42,538 nucleotides of DNA from Kiritimatiellia bacterium. Its GTDB lineage: Bacteria; Verrucomicrobiota; Kiritimatiellia; PWTM01. The stretch covers positions 1 through 42,538 of the forward strand of contig JAOACR010000024.1 of NCBI GenBank assembly GCA_026417735.1, in the 5' to 3' direction. The position numbers and the translations under genes are program-made. Of this stretch, positions 16,866-24,788 are shown piece by piece (the stretch's first letter is position 1; each line of letters opens with the position of its first letter). The notes below the pieces were generated by a model, which worked only from the letters and a program-made list of their open reading frames with translations, was not told where the DNA came from and searched no databases.

Positions 16866-19448
16866 TTAGCCACCGCGACGGCCGCCGCGCCGTACGGTCG
16901 CGGGCGCGGCGGTCGGGGCGGTCATGGGCGTGCGGTGCCAGAGGAGCATCACCGGCGTCGCGATAAAGATGGAGGAGTAGGTGCCGATCACGAGGCCGAT
17001 CAACAGCAACAGCGCGAAGTCGTTAATCGCGCCGCCGCCAAAGAGGTAGAGCGCCAACACCGTCAGGATCGTGGTGCCGGCGGTCAGCAGTGTGCGGCTG
17101 AGCGTCTGATTGATCGCGAGGTTCGCGACCTCCACATAGGAACGGCCGCGCCACAGTTTCAGCCCCTCGCGGATGCGATCGAACACGACGATCGTATCGT
17201 TCACCGAGTAACCGACGATCGTCAGAATCACTGCGATCATCGGCGCGCTGAGCTGCCGCCCGAGCAGGCAGAATACGCCGACGGACAGGATCGCGTCGTG
17301 CACCAGCGCGACGATCGCGCCGATCGCGAACGCGAACTCGAACCGGAGCGAGATGTACACGACCATGCCGACCAGCGCCCAGAACAGCGCGAGCAGGCCG
17401 CTACGCTTCAGCTCCGCGCCGATGTGCGAACCGATCTCCTCGCGCTGTACGATGCGAAAACCGGCGTCCGCAAACCGTTCGGCCAGCGCCGCCTCCGCCG
17501 CGGCGGCATCGTCCGGTCCCACCTGCACGACGAGCCGACGACCCGCTGCATCACCGAGAATTTCGCGGTATTGAACCAGCGGTTCGCCCTTCACGCCCGC
17601 CGCTCGCAATTGGGCGCGCAGCTCCGTGTCCGGGACTGCGCGCTGGTACTCGATGGTCAGCGCGGTGCCGCCGGTGAACTCGACGCCGAGCGTGCGCGTG
17701 CCGCGCACCGCGAACACGCCGACCGTCAGCGCGAGCAGCGCGCCGGAGATCGCCGCGGCCAGCCGGCGGTGCCCGAGGAAGTCAAACGAAGGTGAACGGA
17801 TCCACTCCATCATGCGCAGCTGGGTGAGGCGGTTGCGAGCGGTCAGCGCGCTGAACGCCATCTTCGTGACGACGACCGCAGTGTACAAGCTGACCAGGAT
17901 GCCGGCGGTCAGCATCACCGCGAACCCGCGGACCGGGCCGGTGCCCCACCAGAACATCACGATCGCGGCCAGCACCGTGGTCACGTTGGCGTCGAGGATG
18001 GTGACCCAGGCCTTTTCGTAGCCGGCGAGAATCGCCGCGACGAGGTGCTTGCCGGCTTTCAGCTCCTCTCGGATGCGCTCGTAGATGAGCACATTCGCGT
18101 CCACCGACATGCCGAACATGAGCGCGATGCCGGCGATGCCGGGCAGCGTGAGCGTGGGCAGCTGGGGCATGCCGGGTGTTCGGGCAAACACCGCGAACAG
18201 ACCGGCGATCAGGAACAGGCCCAGCGGCAGCAACACCGCGTTGAGTAACAGCGCGAGGTCGGCGATCGCGCCGGCGACGCGGTAGTACACGAGCATGAAC
18301 GCCGCGACGAGCGCCAGGCCGATCAGGATCGCGTTCCGCCCGGACCGCACCGACGCGCGTCCGAGCGTCGGATCCACGGAAAATTCCTGAGTGATTTTCA
18401 TGGGTGCGAGCAGCGCACCGGTCTTGAGCACGTTCACGAGCTGACGCACTTCGCGCAGGTCCATGCCGCGGCCGCTGATTTCGCAGGAGCGGATCGTTTG
18501 GTCGTGCGGGAAACGGTCGGTGATCTCCGGTGCGGAGCGGAGCACGCCGTCCAGAATGATCGCGAGCCGGCGGCCGCGCTCGTTGTTGCGGTTCATCTCG
18601 CCGTTCGGCCGGTAGTCGCGCACGATCTGCGTGAACTTGCGTGCGCCCGCGCGGGTGAACTGCAGCTCCACCACCGGCCGCCCGAGCTGGTCGCTGTCAG
18701 GCCGAGCATCCTGCACCATGCTGCCGGTCATCAGCGGCGTGCGCTCGACGTACATCGGGCGCCAGATCACGCGCCGAGTCTCCTCGTCCTCGTCGCGCTG
18801 CAACATGAAGTCAGCGCCCTCGCGCGGTGCGAACCGGCGCAGTTCCGCCCAGAACCGCGAGTCCATTTCCTCGTCCGGCACCGCGGCGGGATCGCGCACG
18901 TAGTGGAAATTGTCGGGGCTGGTGCCCTCGATGCGGAAGCCGCGCGGCGCACGCTCTTCCTCGAACAGTCGTCGTACCCATTCGTCGCTGTTCTTGTGCA
19001 CCAGCCGGAACTCGAGGAATGCAACGCTTTGGATCGCGCGGCGGGCCTCCTCGCGCTTTGCGGCGTCGACGCCGGGCATCTGGACGATGATCCGGTCCGA
19101 GCCCTGCGGGTAGATCTGGGGCTCGGCGATGCCGAGGCCGTCAATGCGGTTGCGGATCGCCTCGAGCGCGACGTCGCGAGAGGCGCGCGCCTCTCGCTCG
19201 ACCGCCGCTTCCAGCGCGTCGCCCTGGAGGTCCGGGCTCTTTTGCTTCAGCTGGTTGCGGAGCTCGTCGCGGTCCACCTCGACGGTGAACGAGGTGCCAC
19301 CGCGAAGGTCCAGGCCCAGCCGCAGCTTACCGCGCCGGACGATGCGGCCGTTCGCGTCGGTGCGGTCGAACGGCGGCCACACCACCGCGGCGGAGGCCAG
19401 CAATGCCGCGGCGAGGATCATCCACTGCCACCAGGGTGTCTTCTGCAT
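16866..19448 (-). CDS. secDF: Fused protein-export membrane protein SecD-SecF
   Basis: A single 860-residue polypeptide joining SecD (about 1-545) and SecF (about 550-845). These use the proton gradient to complete Sec-dependent export. The SecD part starts with a transmembrane helix and has LRLGLDLRGGTSFTVEVD, a large periplasmic domain and GIALMFGMSVDANVLIYERIREE. The SecF part has TLGVEFTGGTALTIEY and GYSVNDTIVVFDRIREGL. The C-terminal tail is Arg/Gly-rich. SecD and SecF are separate in E. coli but fused in several lineages. It follows yajC by 31 bases. Confidence 0.95.
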   Translation of the reverse strand: MQKTPWWQWMILAAALLASAAVVWPPFDRTDANGRIVRRGKLRLGLDLRGGTSFTVEVDRDELRNQLKQKSPDLQGDALEAAVEREARASRDVALEAIRNRIDGLGIAEPQIYPQGSDRIIVQMPGVDAAKREEARRAIQSVAFLEFRLVHKNSDEWVRRLFEEERAPRGFRIEGTSPDNFHYVRDPAAVPDEEMDSRFWAELRRFAPREGADFMLQRDEDEETRRVIWRPMYVERTPLMTGSMVQDARPDSDQLGRPVVELQFTRAGARKFTQIVRDYRPNGEMNRNNERGRRLAIILDGVLRSAPEITDRFPHDQTIRSCEISGRGMDLREVRQLVNVLKTGALLAPMKITQEFSVDPTLGRASVRSGRNAILIGLALVAAFMLVYYRVAGAIADLALLLNAVLLPLGLFLIAGLFAVFARTPGMPQLPTLTLPGIAGIALMFGMSVDANVLIYERIREELKAGKHLVAAILAGYEKAWVTILDANVTTVLAAIVMFWWGTGPVRGFAVMLTAGILVSLYTAVVVTKMAFSALTARNRLTQLRMMEWIRSPSFDFLGHRRLAAAISGALLALTVGVFAVRGTRTLGVEFTGGTALTIEYQRAVPDTELRAQLRAAGVKGEPLVQYREILGDAAGRRLVVQVGPDDAAAAEAALAERFADAGFRIVQREEIGSHIGAELKRSGLLALFWALVGMVVYISLRFEFAFAIGAIVALVHDAILSVGVFCLLGRQLSAPMIAVILTIVGYSVNDTIVVFDRIREGLKLWRGRSYVEVANLAINQTLSRTLLTAGTTILTVLALYLFGGGAINDFALLLLIGLVIGTYSSIFIATPVMLLWHRTPMTAPTAAPATVRRGGRRGG

Positions 19449-19479
19449 GAAGGGTCTCCCGTTGGAACCCGAAACTGCC

Positions 19480-19821
19480 TCAGGTGCCGCGCGGCTCTTC
19501 GGCGGGCGCCTCGTCCTTCGAGAGCACCTGTGTGATCGCGCCGCGCAGCGCCTCGACCTTCACGCCATCGGCGATGCGGATCATACAGGTTTTCTCGCGC
19601 AGCCCCGTGATCATGCCGATCAGCCCGCCCGCGAACACGACGCGGTCGCCGATTTTCAACGCGGCGAGCATCGCCTGCCGTTCGCGTTCCCGCCGTTGCT
19701 GCGGGCGGATGATCAGGAAAAAGAACATGGCGATCATCAGCAGCAGCATCATCGGCATCATCAGGGGGGACTGTTCCGGCGCGGCGGTGCCGGTCGCCAG
19801 CCAAGTGCACATGGGGCTCAT
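19480..19821 (-). CDS. yajC: Preprotein translocase subunit YajC
   Basis: A 113-residue Sec accessory subunit. One transmembrane helix (PMMLLLMIAMFFFLIIRPQQ) is followed by the QQRRERERQAMLAALKIGDRVV segment and a small cytoplasmic domain with GLIGMITGL, the usual YajC pattern. ATG 19821 overlaps the tgt stop (ATGA). The order tgt-yajC-secD-secF is a classical conserved cluster, which strengthens the call. Confidence 0.93.
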   Translation of the reverse strand: MSPMCTWLATGTAAPEQSPLMMPMMLLLMIAMFFFLIIRPQQRRERERQAMLAALKIGDRVVFAGGLIGMITGLREKTCMIRIADGVKVEALRGAITQVLSKDEAPAEEPRGT

Positions 19822-20975
19822 CGGTGGGTCTCCGGTGGCGCCGCGGCGCGCAGGTGCTCCTGCGAGGGCTCGTGATACGTCGCGGCGATCTCCGCGCGGA
19901 GCTCGCCGAACCGTCCCGCCTCGATCGCGGCACGGACGCGACGCATCAGCGCGGCGTAGAACGCGAGGTTGTGCAGCGTGAGCAGACGCAGCCCGAGCAT
20001 TTCGCCGGTCTGCAGCAGGTGCCGCAGGTAGCCCCGGCTGAACGAGCGGCACGCAGCGCAGCGACAGCCGTCCTCGACCGGCCGGGGGTCGTCCGCGTAG
20101 ACGGCCGCTTTCAGCGGGAAGCGGCCCTGCGAGGTGAACGCCGTGCCGTGCCGCGCAAGCCGGGTTGGCATCACGCAGTCGAACAGGTCCACGCCCGCGC
20201 CGATCATGTCCAGCATCTGCACCACGCCTCCGACGCCCATCACATACCGCGGACGCTCCGGCGGCAGGTGGGGCACGGTGGCCTCGACTGCCGCGAGAAT
20301 CCGCTCCTCCGGCTCGCCAACGCTCACTCCGCCGATCGCGTAGCCGTCGAAGCCGATCTCGCGAAGCGCGCGGGCGCACCGCGCGCGCAGCGCGGGGTGG
20401 CCCGCCCCCTGCACGATGCCAAAGAGCAGACTGCCGTCCGCCCGCGGCTGGCGCGCGCATCGAATCGCCCAGTCTAGGGTGCGCTCGACGGCGCGGCAAG
20501 CCGTCGCGTCGTCGCAGTCGCCGGGTGGGCACTCGTCGAGCACCATTGCGATGTCCGAGCCGAGCCGTCGCTGGATCTCCATCACCCGCTCCGGTGTCAG
20601 CAGGTGTCGCGTTCCGTCGTAGGGCGAACGGAACTCGACGCCCTCGCTGCTGACGCGCCGGAGGCTCGAGAGGCTGTAGACTTGGTAACCGCCGCTGTCG
20701 GTGAGGATCGCGCGCGGCCAACCCATGAAGCGGTGCAGTCCGCCCAGCGCCTCGATCCGCTCGATGCCGGGCCGGGCGAAAAGGTGGTAGGCGTTCGCGA
20801 GCACCACTTCGTAGCCCAGCGCGAGCAGCTCCTCCGGTGCGACCCCTTTCACCGCGCCCGCGGTGCCCACCGGCATGAACGCGGGGGTGTCGATCGGGCC
20901 GTGCGCGGTGTGCAGCCGGCCGCGCCGCGCGGCGCCGTCGCGCGCCAGGAGCTCGAATGTGCCGGGGCCTGCCAT
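19818..20975 (-). CDS. tgt: Queuine tRNA-ribosyltransferase
   Basis: It exchanges guanine 34 of GUN-anticodon tRNAs for preQ1, on the way to queuosine. The 385-residue protein has the base-binding Asp93 (LTDSGGYQVYS), FGIVQGAGHP, GGVSVGEP and the nucleophile Asp266 (DLFDCVMPTRLARHG). The zinc ligands are Cys304, Cys306, Cys309 and His335, spaced as in the Zymomonas enzyme. ATG 20975 gives the standard N-terminus. The frame continues upstream without similarity. It appears to be the first gene of the eight-gene minus-strand run ending at 9838. Confidence 0.95.
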   Translation of the reverse strand: MAGPGTFELLARDGAARRGRLHTAHGPIDTPAFMPVGTAGAVKGVAPEELLALGYEVVLANAYHLFARPGIERIEALGGLHRFMGWPRAILTDSGGYQVYSLSSLRRVSSEGVEFRSPYDGTRHLLTPERVMEIQRRLGSDIAMVLDECPPGDCDDATACRAVERTLDWAIRCARQPRADGSLLFGIVQGAGHPALRARCARALREIGFDGYAIGGVSVGEPEERILAAVEATVPHLPPERPRYVMGVGGVVQMLDMIGAGVDLFDCVMPTRLARHGTAFTSQGRFPLKAAVYADDPRPVEDGCRCAACRSFSRGYLRHLLQTGEMLGLRLLTLHNLAFYAALMRRVRAAIEAGRFGELRAEIAATYHEPSQEHLRAAAPPETHR

Positions 20976-20997
20976 CCGCGTGCTCCGAAGGCGCGCG

Positions 20998-21003
20998 AGC
21001 ATA
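20998..21003 (-). promoter_or_regulatory. Possible -10 element before tgt
   Basis: TATGCT on the minus strand (21003-20998) lies 22 bases upstream of the tgt ATG. It is a fair -10 match, but no convincing -35 element was found at normal spacing. Confidence 0.25.
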
Positions 21004-21096
21004 GCCCGTATGCACCGCCAAATCGAGCCGCTGCGGCCGCGGCGGCGGCGGGGGACGGCCTTCCGCGATGCAAGGCTGAGCGGTGGGCGGAAGCGC

Positions 21097-21126
21097 TTGC
21101 GCCGCGGAGCGCAGGCGGCATATCGT
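21097..21126 (+). promoter_or_regulatory. Predicted promoter of the sulfatase operon
   Basis: TTGCGC (21097-21102) and TATCGT (21121-21126) are 18 bases apart, ending 23 bases before the ATG at 21150. A strong ribosome-binding site AAGGAGG (21136-21142) lies between. Confidence 0.4.
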
Positions 21127-21149
21127 TCGCAGAACAAGGAGGCGGTCGG

Positions 21150-22595
21150 ATGCATCGACGCTCGGTGGCTTCTGTCGCGGGGTGGGTGATGGCGCTGGGG
21201 CTTACGGCCTCCGCCGCGCAGCGGCCGAACCTGCTGTGGTTGATCGCGGAGGACCTCGGACCTGAACTGGGCTGCTACGGAACCCCCGAGGTGTTCACGC
21301 CGCACCTCGATCGGCTCGCGGCGGAGGGCGTCCGCTACACTCGCTTTTTCAACGGCCACGTCTGTTCGCCGAGTCGGTCCGCGTTCATGACGGGGATGTA
21401 CGCGACCAGCATCGGTGCGCACAACCACCGATCGCACCGCGGCGACGGCTGGCGGTTGCCCGACGGCGTCCGGCTGCTCACCGACTGGCTGCGCGAGGTC
21501 GGCTACTTCACCGCGAACATCCGGGAACTGCCCCCCGAATGCGGTTTCCGCGGCACCGGCAAGACGGACTGGAACTTCGAGACCGATGGCTCGCCGTTCG
21601 ATTCCGACCGCTGGAGCGATCTTCGGGCGCACACGCCGTTCTATGCGCAGCTGAACTTCAGCGAGACGCACCGGCCGTTCCGGGCGCCCCGCCGCGCGGA
21701 CCCCGCGAAGGTCGAGATCCCGCCCTACTATCCCGACCATCCCGTCACCCGTGCGGACTGGGCGGCGTATTTGGACGAGATCAGCGAACTCGACCGCAAG
21801 GTCGGTCTGGTGCTCGAGGCGCTCGAGCGCGATGGGCTGGTGGACACGACGGTGGTCGTCTTCTTCGCGGACAACGGGCAGGCACACGTTCGCGGCAAGC
21901 AGTTCTGCTACGACTCGGGCCTGCGCGTGCCCCTGATCATCCGGTGGGCGCGAGCGCTGCCGCCGCCGGCCGGCTTCCGTCCTGGAACCGTAGACGATCG
22001 GCTGCTGCACGGCATTGACCTGGCGCCGACGATGCTGGCGATCGCGGGCGCACCAAAACCACCCCGAATGCAGGGCCGAGTATTCCTCGGTGAGCGCGCC
22101 GAGCCGGAGCGAGAGTTCGTGTTTGGTGCCCGGGACCGCTGCGACGAAACGGTGATGCGCATTCGCACCGTCCGAGACCGCCGCTGGCGATACATCCGCA
22201 ACTTCACCCCGGAGGTGCCACTGCTGGCGCCCAATGCTTACAAGGAGCGGCAGTACCCGGTGTGGAACCTGCTGAAGGAACTGAACGCGCGCGGCGAGCT
22301 GACCCCGCTGCAGGCCGCGCTCTGCGCGCCGCGCATGCCGGAGGAGGAGCTGTACGATCTGGACAGCGACCCATGGGAGACGCGCAACCTGGCCGCGTCC
22401 GATGATCCCGAGGCGCGCGCGGCGCTCGCACGGCTGCGACGCGCGCTGGACGAGTGGATTCGGGAGACCGGCGACATGGGGGCGACGCCGGAGCCGCCCG
22501 AGGTCGTCGCCGCTGCGCTCGCGGCGGCGCGGCGTCGCGCAGCTCCGTTCACCAACGCGCCCGCTCGCGGGCCCGCAGGGAGACCTCAACCATGA
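21150..22595 (+). CDS. Exported S1-family sulfatase (Cys-type)
   Basis: A 481-residue arylsulfatase-type enzyme. Residues 1-23 are a signal peptide. The alkaline-phosphatase-like fold starts at RPNLLWLIAEDLG, where the metal site reads ED rather than the usual DD. The activation signature is Cys72-Ser-Pro-Ser-Arg (NGHVCSPSRSAFMTGMY). Cys72 must be oxidised to formylglycine before the enzyme can work. Later motifs include FFADNG and ELYDLDSDPWETRNL. It probably removes sulfate from glycans outside the cytoplasm. ATG 21150 follows AAGGAGG by 7 bases. The stop overlaps the next gene by ATGA. Its likely maturase homologue at 32434 is broken. Confidence 0.93.
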   Translation: MHRRSVASVAGWVMALGLTASAAQRPNLLWLIAEDLGPELGCYGTPEVFTPHLDRLAAEGVRYTRFFNGHVCSPSRSAFMTGMYATSIGAHNHRSHRGDGWRLPDGVRLLTDWLREVGYFTANIRELPPECGFRGTGKTDWNFETDGSPFDSDRWSDLRAHTPFYAQLNFSETHRPFRAPRRADPAKVEIPPYYPDHPVTRADWAAYLDEISELDRKVGLVLEALERDGLVDTTVVVFFADNGQAHVRGKQFCYDSGLRVPLIIRWARALPPPAGFRPGTVDDRLLHGIDLAPTMLAIAGAPKPPRMQGRVFLGERAEPEREFVFGARDRCDETVMRIRTVRDRRWRYIRNFTPEVPLLAPNAYKERQYPVWNLLKELNARGELTPLQAALCAPRMPEEELYDLDSDPWETRNLAASDDPEARAALARLRRALDEWIRETGDMGATPEPPEVVAAALAAARRRAAPFTNAPARGPAGRPQP

Positions 22596-23950
22596 CCACA
22601 CTACGCCGACGAGACTGTCTGCGTGTGGCCGCCGGCTGGATGATCGTCCGACCGTGGGTGGTCGGGCGTGGTGGCGAGCCTCCGCCCTCCGAGCGGGTGC
22701 GCATTGCCGGCATCGGTGTGGGCGGGAAGGGGATGAGCGATCTAGAGGGGGTCGCGCCCGGCAACGAGATTGTCGCGCTGTGCGACGCCGACCCGAACCG
22801 CGCGCAGGGCGCTCGCAAGAAGTTCCCGAGTGCGCGGTTTTTCACAGATTTCCGGCGGATGTTCGATGAGATGAGCGACTCCTTCGATGCGGTCGTCATC
22901 TCGACGCCCGATCACATCCATTTTCCGGCGGCGCTGTGGGCGATCCGGCGGCAGAAGCATGTGCTGGTGCAAAAGCCGCTCACGCACTCGATCTGGGAGG
23001 CACGCCAACTGACGCTCGCCGCGCGGCGGTACCGCGTTGTCTCGAAGATGGGCAACCAAGGACAGGCCTCGGAGCAAACGCGGCGGTTCATCGAGATGAT
23101 CCGCGCTGGCGCGATCGGTGAGGTGCGCGAGGCTCACATCTGGACCGACCGGCCGATCTGGCTGCAGGGCGCAACGCGGCCGGCGGGTGCGGAGGCTCCG
23201 CCGCCGGGCTTTGACTGGTCCAGCTGGCTCGGCCCGGCGCCGGAGCGACCGTTTGTGGCGAAGTGGCCGGCGGATCACCCCGCCCGCGCGATGCGAACAT
23301 TTCGCCACGAGGCGGTGTATCACCCCTTCGTGTGGCGCGGCTGGTGGGACTTCGGCACCGGTGCGCTCGGCGACATCGGTTGTCACGAGATCAATCCGAT
23401 TTTTTGGGCGCTCGATGAAATGAAGGGCCCCTTTTCTGTGGAGGCCGAGAGCGGACCGTTCACGGAGGACATGTATCCCGAGTGGTCCATCGTCACCTAC
23501 ACGTTTGCGCGGCCCGCGGGCCGGCCGCCGCTGAAGCTGATCTGGTACGACGGCGGTCGGAAACCTCCCCGGCCGGAAGCGCTGGAGCCCGAGCGCGACT
23601 GGGAGAAGATGGATCACGGTGAGCTGTACATCGGTGAGCGAGGTGTGATGCTCGGCAGCCGGCTGCTGCCGGAGGCCGCGATGCGCGAGTATGCAGGCCG
23701 GGCACCGCCGCCGTCGCTGCCGCGCTCGCCGGGCCACTACGAGGAATGGATTGCGGCGATCAAGGGGGCGCCGCGCGTGGACAACTCCTTCGATCACGCG
23801 GGGCCGTTGACCGAGCTGGTGCTGGCCGGCAACATTGCGATTCGCACCCGACAAAAGCTCGACTGGGATCCGGCTGCGCTGCGGTTCACGAACAGCGATG
23901 AAGCCAACCGCTACGTCCGGCGTGAGTATCGGGCCGGCTATGATCTCTGA
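22592..23950 (+). CDS. Gfo/Idh/MocA-family oxidoreductase with twin-arginine signal, copy 1
   Basis: A 452-residue NAD(P)-dependent sugar oxidoreductase type. The N-terminus TTLRRRDCLRVAAGWM resembles a Tat signal, so the folded enzyme would be exported with its cofactor. The Rossmann motif is AGIGVGGKG, then STPDHIHF. The usual EKP motif reads QKP here (VLVQKPLTHSIWEAR), a change at the conserved acid next to the catalytic lysine. The C-terminal half has FVWRGWWDFGTGALGDIGCH. It is coupled to the sulfatase (ATGA), which hints at joint glycan catabolism. A paralogue is at 30974. Confidence 0.88.
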   Translation: MTTLRRRDCLRVAAGWMIVRPWVVGRGGEPPPSERVRIAGIGVGGKGMSDLEGVAPGNEIVALCDADPNRAQGARKKFPSARFFTDFRRMFDEMSDSFDAVVISTPDHIHFPAALWAIRRQKHVLVQKPLTHSIWEARQLTLAARRYRVVSKMGNQGQASEQTRRFIEMIRAGAIGEVREAHIWTDRPIWLQGATRPAGAEAPPPGFDWSSWLGPAPERPFVAKWPADHPARAMRTFRHEAVYHPFVWRGWWDFGTGALGDIGCHEINPIFWALDEMKGPFSVEAESGPFTEDMYPEWSIVTYTFARPAGRPPLKLIWYDGGRKPPRPEALEPERDWEKMDHGELYIGERGVMLGSRLLPEAAMREYAGRAPPPSLPRSPGHYEEWIAAIKGAPRVDNSFDHAGPLTELVLAGNIAIRTRQKLDWDPAALRFTNSDEANRYVRREYRAGYDL

Positions 23951-24776
23951 GCAGCTGCGCGCAGAGGTCCGGCAACGCCTCGCCGCTGCAGTGCGCGAGT
24001 TGCGCGAGGCGGTCGCAATCGAGCTGGAGGAGGGCGTGCGCGAGAGCGGGGTGAGCCCCGCGACGCTGGAGAGGCTCGGGCGCTCAGTGGCCGCTGGTTG
24101 CATGACGGTGCCTCGGCCGGTGGAGGCTGTGATGCCGCCGCCCGCGGCGACGGTCACGGGTGGTGACCCCGAGTCGAGACTGGAGGAGATCGCCCGGCGC
24201 ATTGCGGTCTGTACGCGCTGTCCTCTGCATCGCACGCGGAACCGCACCGTGCCGGGTCAGGGCTGCGCGCGGCCAGAGCTAGTGTTTGTGGGCGAGGGGC
24301 CCGGCGCGGAAGAAGACCGGCAGGGGCTGGCGTTCGTCGGGCCGGCGGGACAGCTGCTCACCCGGCTGATCACGCGCATGGGGTTCACGCGCGAGCAGGT
24401 GTTTATCGCGAACATTGTGAAGTGCCGTCCGACAGAGGGCGGGGCGGGTGTGCGGGACCGGCCGCCGAGCGAAGAGGAAATGGCGGCGTGTCTGCCGTAC
24501 CTGCAGGAGCAGCTAGAGGTGCTGCGACCCAAGGTGATCGTCTGCTTGGGGGGTACCGCAACGCTGGGGCTGCTGGGGCTCAAAGGCATCACGAAACTGC
24601 GGGGGCGCTGGCACGAGTACCGAGGCATTCCCGTGATGCCAACCTATCATCCCTCCTATCTGCTGCGCGCGGGCGGCGACCAAACCACCCGCTTCTGGGA
24701 GGTCTGGGACGACATGTGTCAGGTGCTGGAACGCCTCGGCCGGCCCATCCCGCCGACGCCACGCCGTCCGCGTTAG
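23940..24776 (+). CDS. Uracil-DNA glycosylase, family 4 (Fe-S)
   Basis: It excises uracil from DNA. Four cysteines expected to bind a 4Fe-4S cluster are present: Cys91 and Cys94 (VCTRCPL), Cys162 (IVKCRP) and Cys184 (AACLPYL). The active-site segment GEGPGAEEDRQGLAFVGPAG and His237 in TYHPSYLLR fit family 4. The protein has 278 residues, with about 80 extra N-terminal residues beyond the family core, partly predicted helical. ATG 23940 lies inside the end of the preceding oxidoreductase gene (11-base overlap), so they are probably co-transcribed although unrelated in function. Confidence 0.92.
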   Translation: MISEQLRAEVRQRLAAAVRELREAVAIELEEGVRESGVSPATLERLGRSVAAGCMTVPRPVEAVMPPPAATVTGGDPESRLEEIARRIAVCTRCPLHRTRNRTVPGQGCARPELVFVGEGPGAEEDRQGLAFVGPAGQLLTRLITRMGFTREQVFIANIVKCRPTEGGAGVRDRPPSEEEMAACLPYLQEQLEVLRPKVIVCLGGTATLGLLGLKGITKLRGRWHEYRGIPVMPTYHPSYLLRAGGDQTTRFWEVWDDMCQVLERLGRPIPPTPRRPR

Positions 24777-24788
24777 AGCTTGCCGGGA

